This document shows positions 1 to 6,500 of a stretch of 32,801 bases of DNA, one piece after another. This DNA comes from Bacillota bacterium (GTDB lineage Bacteria; Bacillota; Clostridia; Clostridiales; Clostridiaceae). The DNA lies in assembly GCA_023417975.1 (NCBI GenBank), contig JAEZDX010000418.1, positions 1 through 32,801 on the forward strand. Reading direction: 5' to 3'. Both the position numbers and the translations under genes were made by a program. The notes under the pieces are model-generated. The model was given only the letters and a program-made list of their open reading frames with translations, had not been told where the DNA came from and did no database searches. Positions within the stretch are counted from its first letter, which is position 1. The number at the start of each line of letters is the position of its first letter.

Positions 1-210
1 GCTAAGTTATGCAGAGCTTTAGGAATTACTGTAGAACAAAATGGCACGGATATATGCGGAGAAGAGCTATTCATAGGTTCAGACGAAGGTTATACAGAAA
101 ATTTTGACATAATCCATACTACTAGAATAAATATTGATTACTCTGAAGAGGCAAGATACTATCCCTGGAGATTCTATATAAAAGATAATCCACATGTGTC
201 AAAGCTATAG
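1..210 (+). CDS. C-terminal fragment of an unrecognised protein
   Basis: The reading frame is open from the first base and ends at TAG 208-210, giving the last 69 residues of a protein that begins outside the window. The fragment has three Tyr/Trp-rich stretches (for example YYPWRFY near the end) and two cysteines in its first 20 residues. There is no obvious membrane segment and no motif I recognise. Codon use is like the neighbours. I assign no function. Confidence 0.6.
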   Translation, partial: AKLCRALGITVEQNGTDICGEELFIGSDEGYTENFDIIHTTRINIDYSEEARYYPWRFYIKDNPHVSKL

Positions 211-228
211 TCAAAGGCTTGAAGCTTT

Positions 229-279
229 CTTGTGCATGACCTTAGTGGCTATCCGTAAGGCATCAAGGGCGTGCATAAG
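229..279 (+). other. Nested hairpin after the first gene
   Basis: Bases 229-238 can pair with 270-279 over 10 bp (two G-U pairs), and inside this 240-244 pairs with 256-260. No T-run follows, so it is not a classical intrinsic terminator. It may be a processed 3' end or a weak terminator of the upstream gene. Confidence 0.35.
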
Positions 280-286
280 TTACATA

Positions 287-316
287 TTGAACTTTGAACC
301 ATATGTATAATATAAT
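287..316 (+). promoter_or_regulatory. Sigma-A-type promoter of the 376-903 gene
   Basis: TTGAAC (287-292) and TATAAT (311-316) are separated by 18 bp and lie about 60 bp before the start codon. This is a good match to the housekeeping consensus. Confidence 0.5.
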
Positions 317-375
317 TGTTGTAGGATAGTGTGAACATGGAATAATTTGATTCATACGTTATAAGGAGGATAAAC

Positions 376-903
376 ATGATTAAAAGCTACATAATATTGG
401 GACTGGTTATACTTGCTGTTATAATTTTAGTCATATCCCTAATAAAAAAGGCCGTTAAGCTGGTACTTTTAATACTTGCGATATTTATAGGCATAGGTGT
501 TTACAATGTAGTTGTAAATGGCCGTTCACCTGCACAGGTATTTAATGACTATGTTATGAATATAAAATATGGACGAGATGTTGCAAAGCTCACAGGGGAA
601 ATAAATACTTCCGCAGGAAATATTAAAAAGGTTATAGAAGGCAAAAATATAGATAAAGCTTCGGCGGATACTTTAAAAAAGGAAAATGAGAATCTTCATA
701 AGTATCAGGATGAATTTAAACTGCTCAAGCATACACCCGGATTTGACAGCTTTCATAACAACTATGCCAATTATCTTAACTCCATTGTGGCAATATCGGA
801 TAATACTGTAAAGCTTGCGGATAGCGGCACCATGGGAGATGCACAGGATATGCTTAATAAAATCAAGAATAACTTAGATAATCTGATTAATTTAAAGCTA
901 TAA
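376..903 (+). CDS. Small membrane-anchored hypothetical protein
   Basis: A 175-residue protein. The ATG follows AAGGAGG at good spacing. Residues about 3-23 and 28-48 are strongly hydrophobic and look like two transmembrane segments, or a hairpin, separated by KKAVK. The rest (about 50-175) is polar and probably helical, rich in Lys, Asn and Asp with a possible coiled coil around 75-110. There are no catalytic motifs and no cysteines. It is a single-gene unit with its own promoter and a strong terminator at 931-969. I do not recognise the family. A membrane-anchored extracytoplasmic helical protein is the most that can be said. Confidence 0.75.
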   Translation: MIKSYIILGLVILAVIILVISLIKKAVKLVLLILAIFIGIGVYNVVVNGRSPAQVFNDYVMNIKYGRDVAKLTGEINTSAGNIKKVIEGKNIDKASADTLKKENENLHKYQDEFKLLKHTPGFDSFHNNYANYLNSIVAISDNTVKLADSGTMGDAQDMLNKIKNNLDNLINLKL

Positions 904-930
904 AAATGGACAAGTTATATATGAGAATAG

Positions 931-969
931 TTATAGAGATTCGGCAAAGTCGGATCTCTATAAATTTTA
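931..969 (+). terminator. Intrinsic terminator, probably bidirectional
   Basis: A 14-bp stem (932-945 with 949-962, two G-U pairs) with an AAA loop is followed by AATTTT. It lies between the 376-903 gene and the convergent ispF, so it can serve both. Confidence 0.75.
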
Positions 970-990
970 ATAAGTATTTAATTTTTTATG

Positions 991-1461
991 TCAACGTTCA
1001 ATAAGACATATGCATTGAGCCGATATACCTTCACCGCTGCCTGTAAAACCCAACCCTTCTTCCGTGGTGGCTTTTACATTAATGGCGTCTATAGGAAGGT
1101 TAAGGGCATCGCTTATGTTTTCTCTCATCTGTAGGATATAAGGAGACATTTTTGGTTTTTGAGCAATTATTGTAGAATCAATATTTATAATGTGATATCC
1201 ATTTTGGGAAATAAGTTGTGCCACATATTTTAAAAGTGCAAGACTCGATATCCCTTCATATTTTGCATCCGTATCCGGAAAATGCCTGCCTATATCGCCA
1301 AGAGCAGCAGCACCTAAAATACTGTCCATAATTGCATGCAAAAGTACATCTGCGTCTGAATGACCAAGCAGCCCCTTCTCATAAGGAATGGTTACTCCAC
1401 CCATAATGAGCGGTCTGTCCTTAACTAAACGGTGAACATCATATCCCATGCCAACTCTCAT
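991..1461 (-). CDS. ispF: 2-C-methyl-D-erythritol 2,4-cyclodiphosphate synthase
   Basis: IspF cyclises CDP-ME 2-phosphate to MEcPP and CMP in the cytosolic non-mevalonate (MEP) isoprenoid pathway. The 156-residue length is normal for the family. Visible motifs are GYDVHR at the N terminus (metal-binding Asp8 and His10), LLGHSDADVLLH (third metal His), the FPDTD loop, AQKPKM, and TTEEGLGFTGSGEGI near the C terminus. The start is ATG at 1461, preceded by AAAGGAGC. The frame stays open far upstream, but that extension has no family similarity and overlaps the divergent ABC gene. The gene stands alone, without ispD beside it, and is divergent from natA. Confidence 0.96.
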   Translation of the reverse strand: MRVGMGYDVHRLVKDRPLIMGGVTIPYEKGLLGHSDADVLLHAIMDSILGAAALGDIGRHFPDTDAKYEGISSLALLKYVAQLISQNGYHIINIDSTIIAQKPKMSPYILQMRENISDALNLPIDAINVKATTEEGLGFTGSGEGISAQCICLIER

Positions 1462-1572
1462 TTGTTTAGCTCCTTTGAAAGCATAATAATATGCCGTTAT
1501 TAATACTTTGTTATTTATTGTATCATATACATGTGTGAGTTTACATTTAAATTTAGCACTTTGGAAAAACTG

Positions 1573-1601
1573 TTGAAGATTATGTAGAAATATTTCATAA
1601 T
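1573..1601 (+). promoter_or_regulatory. Possible promoter of the ABC exporter genes
   Basis: TTGAAG (1573-1578) and CATAAT (1596-1601) are spaced 17 bp apart, about 55 bp before the natA start. The match is moderate. Confidence 0.35.
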
Positions 1602-1654
1602 GTAAGGTATTATATAAAGTGGGTAATTTTACATCGTATGAAAGGAGAAGTATT

Positions 1655-2383
1655 ATGATTGAGGTGATGAAACTAAGTAAAGGCTTTAAAAAGGTGCAAG
1701 CTGTAGACCAAATAAGTTTTAAAGTACAGGATGGAGAGATATTGGGCTTATTAGGTGAAAACGGAGCAGGGAAGACTACTACTTTAAGAATGCTTGCTAC
1801 TATGTTAAAGCCTACGGGGGGAACTGCCAAAATAAATGGACATGACATTATTGAAGAGCCTTCCAAGGTTAGAGGGAATATAGGTATACTGTTCGGTGGA
1901 GAAGTAGGCTTATATGACAGATTGAGCGGGAAAGAAAATATAAGATATTTTGCTCAATTAAACGGAATGTCTAAGGAGGAAGCTGATAAAAATATTGATA
2001 AGCTTTCAAGCACATTAGGAATGGAAGAGTATATAACAAGAAGAGTTGGTAAATTTTCAAGAGGTATGAAGCAAAAGGTGGCAATAGCAAGGTCTATTGT
2101 TCACAATCCTTCAGTAATGCTATTTGATGAGCCTACAGCAGGTTTGGATGTAACTGCGGCTAGAATCGTGCAAGACTTTATATTACAATGTAAGTCGGAA
2201 GGAAAGGCGATAATTTTTTCCAGTCATTCTATGGCAGAGGTAGAAAAATTGTGTGACAGAATTGTAATAATACATAAGGGAAAGATTGTGGCCGAAGGTA
2301 CAACAGAACAGCTTAAGCACACATACAGCAATGATAATCTTGAAGAAATATTCATGCAATTGGTAGGTGATAAAAATGAATAG
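1655..2383 (+). CDS. natA: ABC transporter ATP-binding protein, NatA-like
   Basis: Cytoplasmic ATPase of an ABC-2-type exporter. Its 242 residues contain Walker A GENGAGKTT (about 34-42), the signature FSRGMKQ, Walker B VMLFDEPTAGLD, and the switch His in FSSHSMAEVE. The start is ATG 1655, preceded by AAAGGAG. It overlaps the permease gene by 8 bases, so the two are translationally coupled. The pair most resembles the Bacillus NatAB sodium exporter, but DrrA-like drug exporters share these motifs and the substrate cannot be read from sequence. Confidence 0.9.
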   Translation: MIEVMKLSKGFKKVQAVDQISFKVQDGEILGLLGENGAGKTTTLRMLATMLKPTGGTAKINGHDIIEEPSKVRGNIGILFGGEVGLYDRLSGKENIRYFAQLNGMSKEEADKNIDKLSSTLGMEEYITRRVGKFSRGMKQKVAIARSIVHNPSVMLFDEPTAGLDVTAARIVQDFILQCKSEGKAIIFSSHSMAEVEKLCDRIVIIHKGKIVAEGTTEQLKHTYSNDNLEEIFMQLVGDKNE

Positions 2384-3575
2384 TACAATCTTTCTTGTAG
2401 TAAAGAAGGAGCTTATGGATACCTTTAGGGATAAAAAGACAGTGATAATGAGTATACTGATTCCGCTGCTGCTTTTCCCTATATTATCAATGGTACTCGG
2501 TAAAAGCATAAATAGCGCAAGCGAATCTGTAGAAAAAAATTTAAAAATTGCCATAGTTGACAAGGGAGAAAGCTCATTACAAAAATATTTAAAGGAACAA
2601 AAGAATATTAACATAGTTTCTACTGATAATGCAGAGCAAGATGTAAAGGATGGAAAAATACTGCTTGCTGTTCTCATTGACTCCGAATTTGACAAGGCAG
2701 TTGAAGGAGGAGATACGGCTCCAATAACTTTGGTATATGACAATTCAAGTCAGCAGTCAGGAATAGCTATGTCAAAGATAGATGCACTAGTGGAAAGTTA
2801 CTCGAAAAATATCGTGGCTCAAAGGCTTGCAGCCAAAAATATAGACGTAAAGATATTAAGTCCTATTCAAATAAAGGAGCAGACTGCCCAGAAGGAAAGT
2901 GACGGTACTGCAACAATGCTGCTTTCAATGATGCTGCCATTACTGCTAATAATTTACTGCGTAACCGGACCTCTTCCTGCGGCTACAGATCTTGGAGCAG
3001 GTGAGAAGGAAAGAGGGACTTTGGAACCTCTTCTTACTACTCAAGCTAACAGAATGTCGCTGCTGTGGGGAAAGTTCCTGGCGATAACAGTCATGGGACT
3101 AATTACTTCTGTGGCGTCATTGGCAGGTATGTATATTGCCATGACTCAAAAGAACGGTATGTTTTCAAGCATGGGGTCCCAAGGGTCTACAGGTTCCTTA
3201 GGCTTAGAACCGAAGGCTTTGATAGTAATCGGTGCTGTAGTAGTGCTCACAACTATGGTATTTGGAGCTTTGGAGCTTTCTATTAGCATATATGCACGTT
3301 CCTTCAAGGAAGCTCAGACTTATCTTTCTCCGCTGACTATAATTGCGATAATACCAATATATGCGACTTATATGTTGGATGCAAAGAATATAGCTACATC
3401 TTATTTCCACATTCCGCTGGCAAATGCCGTTTGTGTTCTTAAGGAAGTTATATCGGGAATATATAATCCATTACATATAGGTATAACTGTAGGATGGACA
3501 ATAGTTTATATTTTGGTTTCCATAGTATTGGCTAGATTTATGTTTAATAGAGAAGAAGTAGTATTCAGAACCTAA
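2376..3575 (+). CDS. natB: ABC-2 type permease, NatB-like
   Basis: Membrane partner of the preceding ATPase, 399 residues. One N-terminal membrane helix (about 22-44) is followed by a large extracytoplasmic domain (about 45-180) and then a cluster of five or six helices to the C terminus, the usual NatB/YhaP-type plan. The stretch EKERGTLEPLL, typical of the ABC-2 coupling region, follows the first helix of the C-terminal block. ATG 2376 is used here. An in-frame GTG at 2367 lies inside the ATPase gene. A double hairpin region at 3596-3695 ends the unit. Confidence 0.88.
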   Translation: MNSTIFLVVKKELMDTFRDKKTVIMSILIPLLLFPILSMVLGKSINSASESVEKNLKIAIVDKGESSLQKYLKEQKNINIVSTDNAEQDVKDGKILLAVLIDSEFDKAVEGGDTAPITLVYDNSSQQSGIAMSKIDALVESYSKNIVAQRLAAKNIDVKILSPIQIKEQTAQKESDGTATMLLSMMLPLLLIIYCVTGPLPAATDLGAGEKERGTLEPLLTTQANRMSLLWGKFLAITVMGLITSVASLAGMYIAMTQKNGMFSSMGSQGSTGSLGLEPKALIVIGAVVVLTTMVFGALELSISIYARSFKEAQTYLSPLTIIAIIPIYATYMLDAKNIATSYFHIPLANAVCVLKEVISGIYNPLHIGITVGWTIVYILVSIVLARFMFNREEVVFRT

Positions 3576-3595
3576 AGCTTAACAGCATAAAAAGG

Positions 3596-3621
3596 GGCCT
3601 TCGCCAAATGCGGCGAAGGCC
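3596..3621 (+). terminator. Terminator hairpin after natB
   Basis: A perfect 10-bp GC-rich stem (3596-3605 with 3612-3621) has a 6-base loop. The following T-run is weak, but a second hairpin with a T-run lies 50 bases further on. Confidence 0.65.
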
Positions 3622-3650
3622 TTAAAGGATTATATTTAGAGGGTTAACGT

Positions 3651-3827
3651 TTACATTGTTTTCTTAAAATTAAAAACCTCACCGGAAGGTTTTTTGCTGT
3701 AAGAAAAATGAAATAATTTTCTAAAGTTTCTATATAATCTTATTAATATCCCCTGATTTTTGCAGATAACTGAATTTTTCTTCGATCTATTTCTGAAGTC
3801 TACATATATTACTTTACTATTTATCAT
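3651..3827 (-). CDS. Small basic hypothetical protein (58 aa)
   Basis: An ATG at 3827 is preceded by AAAAGGAGT with 8-base spacing, and a good promoter lies upstream on the same strand (3913-3941). The predicted 58-residue product is very basic (Arg/Lys/Tyr/Phe rich), has one cysteine and no membrane helix. Doubt: a hairpin with T-runs on both strands (3672-3695) lies inside the last codons and could stop transcription before the stop codon. It is either a real small protein or a small RNA region. I recognise no family. Confidence 0.4.
   Translation of the reverse strand: MINSKVIYVDFRNRSKKNSVICKNQGILIRLYRNFRKLFHFSYSKKPSGEVFNFKKTM
3672..3695 (+). terminator. Second terminator hairpin
   Basis: AAAAACCT (3672-3679) pairs with AGGTTTTT (3687-3694) around a 7-base loop and ends in a T-run on the plus strand. 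The minus strand also has a T-rich 3' side, so it could work both ways. Confidence 0.55.
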
Positions 3828-3906
3828 ATGGGCCACTCCTTTTTATTAAATATAGGGTTGGTCATAGCATTTATGTAAACCTTTTAATGAAGAAATATAT
3901 CCCTCT

Positions 3907-3938
3907 ACAATTATAATAACATAAATAATTATAATTGT
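3907..3938. repeat. Perfect 11-bp inverted repeat
   Basis: Two arms of 11 bases (3907-3917 and 3928-3938) are separated by 10 bases. They cover the -10/-35 spacer of the minus-strand promoter of the small ORF, which fits an operator for a dimeric repressor. The regulator is unknown. Confidence 0.4.
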
Positions 3939-3941
3939 TAA
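3913..3941 (-). promoter_or_regulatory. Promoter for the small minus-strand ORF
   Basis: On the minus strand TTAACA (3941-3936) and TATTAT (3918-3913) are separated by 17 bp, with the predicted start about 80 bases before the small ORF. Confidence 0.4.
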
Positions 3942-4036
3942 GAGCTATGACAATTATTTTCTTTGATTTTTAACAACTATGATTAATATTGTTTATGCTA
4001 TAATATTAATAACATATATGTAAGGAGGACTATGGT

Positions 4037-4651
4037 ATGAAAAAATGGCGTATTTTTGGATTAATGTTGATGATAATCGGTGTTATAATAATTTGTTCGG
4101 CTCTATACATGAGATACAGTACTGAAAGAAAACAGCAGAAGATGATTGAGAATTTTGAGAAGAGTATGCAGCAAATAGGAAATGGTGAGAATTCAGGCGG
4201 TGGAGATACTAGTGCTACGGGTGATGCGTCTGATGATCCTTCAAGACCGGGAACAGTAAATGACAAGGCAATAGCAATACTTGAAATACCAAAAATAAAT
4301 ATAACTGTAGCTGTGGTGGAGGGAACTTCTTCTGAGGCATTAAAATATGCAGTGGGTCATTTTGAGGGTACTGGAATGCCTGGACAAAAAGGAAATTTTT
4401 GCGTGGCTGGACATAGAAGTTATACATACAGCGAGTATTTCAATCGAGCTGATGAGTTGGACAAGGGGGATATAATAAAGGTAAGAACTCAAAAAGGAGA
4501 GTTTACCTATGAGATATATGAAAAGAAAACTGTTGAACCATCAGAGGTTTCGGTGCTAAATCCAACCGATGATGCCACTATAACCTTAGTAACATGTACA
4601 CCTATACGTATAGCAACTCATCGTTTAATTATAAAAGGAAGACTGAAATAA
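4037..4651 (+). CDS. srtD: Class D sortase
   Basis: Membrane-anchored cysteine transpeptidase that cleaves a C-terminal sorting signal and attaches the protein to the cell wall. Its 204 residues comprise an N-terminal anchor helix (7-25), a Gly/Ser/Asp-rich linker (48-75), and a sortase beta-barrel with catalytic His126 in AGHRSY, Cys187 in TLVTC and Arg196 in ATHR. The TLVTC box and the short size fit class D, as in clostridial SrtD. The ATG follows AAGGAGG. No protein with an LPXTG-like signal is visible in the window, so its substrate lies elsewhere. It is followed by a DnaA-box-rich gap. Confidence 0.92.
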   Translation: MKKWRIFGLMLMIIGVIIICSALYMRYSTERKQQKMIENFEKSMQQIGNGENSGGGDTSATGDASDDPSRPGTVNDKAIAILEIPKINITVAVVEGTSSEALKYAVGHFEGTGMPGQKGNFCVAGHRSYTYSEYFNRADELDKGDIIKVRTQKGEFTYEIYEKKTVEPSEVSVLNPTDDATITLVTCTPIRIATHRLIIKGRLK

Positions 4652-4653
4652 AG

Positions 4654-4956
4654 TTATGCACAGCATATAAGCAATTATGTGGACAATGTGGATGTTTATG
4701 AAGCTGTAGAAACATATATTTCCAATATGTAACTTTATATTGCAGATAACGCTAAATAATGAACATATGCTTCACAAGTTATACACAGGCATTTTGTGAA
4801 TAATGTGGACAAATTCAGAAGAATAAAATAAAATTAAAATACAGCTTAAAATAGTGGTATAATTTGTAATTATGCTTGTTAAAGATAATTGATATTACTT
4901 AAAAGTCACATGCAATCCACAAACTTATGCATAAAATGCAAGTAGTTTGTGCATAA
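4654..4956. promoter_or_regulatory. Cluster of DnaA boxes in a 347-bp gene-free stretch
   Basis: The gap 4652-4998 holds four exact TTATNCACA sites: 4654-4662 and 4779-4787 on plus, 4795-4803 and 4948-4956 on minus. Two one-mismatch sites (TTGTCCACA) lie at 4678-4686 and 4804-4812 on minus, and weaker two-mismatch sites at 4687-4695 and 4913-4921. The 4678/4687 and 4795/4804 sites abut head to tail as tandem 9-mers. By a rough base-composition estimate well under one exact site is expected here. It may bind the initiator DnaA, either to titrate it or to regulate neighbours. No dnaA or dnaN gene is near, so it is not the classical origin. Confidence 0.7.
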
Positions 4957-4998
4957 TCTTAGTAGACTTTAATTTTCGTAGAAAAGGGGTATATATCT

Positions 4999-5220
4999 AT
5001 GAATAAAAGGTATGAAAAGATTATGCTGTTGGGTGTTGGTGTGCTTATTATCATAGGTATTGCAGCCGCATTTATATATGGAGAATATCATAGCAGAAGT
5101 CAATATAAAAGCAATGTTACAAATGCCGAGCAAGTAAAGGGGCCTTTACAGCATATTGAAGAAAGGTTAGTTATATTAGATAAATGTAAAAGGGAAATTA
5201 AAATTTTTGAGTATATATAA
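4999..5220 (+). CDS. Small single-pass membrane protein
   Basis: A 73-residue protein with an N-terminal membrane helix (about 8-27) after a short basic leader, then a polar tail ending in KCKREIKIFEYI. AAAAGGGG precedes the ATG at a slightly long spacing. There is no sorting signal and one cysteine. It is followed directly by a strong terminator, which supports a real transcript. It lies immediately downstream of the DnaA-box cluster. The family is not recognised. Confidence 0.6.
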   Translation: MNKRYEKIMLLGVGVLIIIGIAAAFIYGEYHSRSQYKSNVTNAEQVKGPLQHIEERLVILDKCKREIKIFEYI

Positions 5221-5254
5221 AAAGAGGCTTTCTATAATTTTGAAGCCTCTTTTG
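5220..5254 (+). terminator. Bidirectional terminator
   Basis: AAAGAGGCTT (5221-5230) pairs with AAGCCTCTTT (5243-5252). An A-run stands before it and a T-run after it. It serves the small membrane gene and the convergent rluF, whose last codons form the right arm. Confidence 0.8.
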
Positions 5255-6002
5255 TTTTTACTGAACTTATAATAAGTCTGTTTATTTCCTTAAGCTCTTC
5301 AATTGAGAGATGTCTCCATTTGCCTGTAGCCAGATTTTCAAGCTTAACATTCATTATTCGTACTCTTTTCAATTTAATGACTCTGTATCCCAATGCATCA
5401 CACATTCTTCTTATTTGTCTGTTCAGACCTTGGGTAAGAGTAATTCTGAAAACATTTATTCCTTCTCTTTTAACTATGCATTTTTTTGTTACTGTACCTA
5501 GAATTCTTACGCCTGAACTCATTGCACTTATAAAATCTTGAGTTATGGGTTTATCAACGGTTACCACATATTCTTTTTCATGATTATTGCCGGCACGAAG
5601 TATTTTATTTACAATATCCCCATCATTAGTTAAAAAAATCAGGCCTTCTGAATCTTTATCCAGTCTTCCGATAGGGAATATCCTTACGGGATAGTTAATA
5701 AAATCAACTATATTTCCTTCCACTCCATGCTCCGTAGTGCAAGTTATGCCTACAGGTTTATTCAAGGCTATATATACGAGACCATTTTTTATGCTTATTA
5801 ACTTGCCGTCAACTCTTATTTCGTCGGATTTAGTAATTTTCATACCTTGTTCTGCAATGCTGCCATTTACGGTTACTCTACCTTGTTCAATGAGGCTGTC
5901 GGCTTCTCTTCTGGAACAAAAGCCACTTTCTCCTAAAAATTTATTTATTCTTAGCATATCTGATTTCTCGCTATGTACTATTACAGTTTTCCTATTATGC
6001 AT
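5232..6002 (-). CDS. rluF: 23S rRNA pseudouridine synthase, RluF type
   Basis: Converts a uridine of 23S rRNA (U2604 in E. coli) to pseudouridine. Its 256 residues comprise an N-terminal S4 RNA-binding domain (about 17-65, with the SGFCSRREAD motif) and an RsuA/RluB-family catalytic domain with Asp115 in IGRLDKDSEGL. The ALNKPVGI, RAGNNHEKEY, VTKKC and GLNRQIRRMC segments match RluF closely. The start is ATG 6002, preceded by GAGGTGA. Upstream in-frame starts lack a ribosome site. The short Lys/Arg tail of the enterobacterial enzyme is mostly absent. Confidence 0.92.
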   Translation of the reverse strand: MHNRKTVIVHSEKSDMLRINKFLGESGFCSRREADSLIEQGRVTVNGSIAEQGMKITKSDEIRVDGKLISIKNGLVYIALNKPVGITCTTEHGVEGNIVDFINYPVRIFPIGRLDKDSEGLIFLTNDGDIVNKILRAGNNHEKEYVVTVDKPITQDFISAMSSGVRILGTVTKKCIVKREGINVFRITLTQGLNRQIRRMCDALGYRVIKLKRVRIMNVKLENLATGKWRHLSIEELKEINRLIISSVKTKEASKL

Positions 6003-6129
6003 CTGTGTCACCTCATGGCTTAATATTATGGATTTTTCCATAATATTATACAATACATTCAAGTATGTTCCAAGCTTATCCTAAGACTTATTGTTTTAAA
6101 GAGTGGAAAATTAAACCTTTAGCAGCTGC

Positions 6130-6158
6130 TTGAAATAATAGATGAAAAATATTATAAT
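6130..6158 (+). promoter_or_regulatory. Promoter of the glutaredoxin-like gene
   Basis: TTGAAA (6130-6135) and TATAAT (6153-6158) are separated by 17 bp. The predicted start falls inside the operator at 6165-6181. Confidence 0.6.
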
Positions 6159-6164
6159 TGATGT

Positions 6165-6181
6165 ATACCTTATAGGGGTAT
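6165..6181 (+). promoter_or_regulatory. CsoR/CstR-like operator
   Basis: ATACCTTATAGGGGTAT is a near-palindrome with the ATACC...GGGTAT arms known for CsoR-family operators (copper-sensing CsoR, persulfide-sensing CstR). It sits on the transcription start of a thiol-redox gene, where a bound repressor would block initiation. No CsoR-family gene is in the window. Confidence 0.5.
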
Positions 6182-6249
6182 GTAAAGAAATTGTAATGAA
6201 TCTGTCAATCAGTGATGATTCATGAAACAATTATAAGGAGGAGTAAACT

Positions 6250-6477
6250 ATGGCTGATGTTATTGTATATACTTCAAATTCTTGTCCATATTGTGTGGCT
6301 GCAAAGGATTATCTAAAAGAGAACGGAATAGAGTACGAAGAAAGAAATGTCACAAATGCCGAATATAGAAAAGAACTCATGGCTTTAGGGTTTATGAGTG
6401 TACCTGTAATAAAAATCGGAGATGATATTGTAAAGGGATTTGATGTTAAGGCTATTGATAATCTACTTGGACTATAA
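6250..6477 (+). CDS. Glutaredoxin-like / NrdH-type redoxin
   Basis: A 75-residue cytosolic thiol-disulfide redoxin. A thioredoxin fold is indicated by the SCPYC active site (Cys12 and Cys15), the MSVPVIKIG cis-proline loop and a final helix starting GFDVKAIDNLL. The ATG follows AAGGAGG. It may donate electrons to a reductase or handle glutathione-like or persulfide thiols. No reductase partner is adjacent. The operator at 6165-6181 suggests control by copper or sulfur stress. It is monocistronic, ended by the hairpin at 6476-6500. Confidence 0.88.
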   Translation: MADVIVYTSNSCPYCVAAKDYLKENGIEYEERNVTNAEYRKELMALGFMSVPVIKIGDDIVKGFDVKAIDNLLGL

Positions 6478-6500
6478 AAAGTCGGCAGTGCCGACTTTTT
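6476..6500 (+). terminator. Bidirectional terminator
   Basis: AAAAAGTCGGC (6476-6486) pairs with GCCGACTTTTT (6490-6500), with a 3-base loop. It overlaps the stop codons of both convergent genes. Confidence 0.85.

Noticed and set aside
1462..1866. N-terminal extension of ispF on the minus strand
   Set aside because: Open frame only; the IspF family starts at MRVGMGYDVHR, which has its own ribosome site, and the extension overlaps natA.
4652..4998. DnaA-box cluster as the chromosomal origin oriC
   Set aside because: No dnaA, dnaN, rpmH, gidA or parAB genes nearby; a titration or regulatory cluster fits better.
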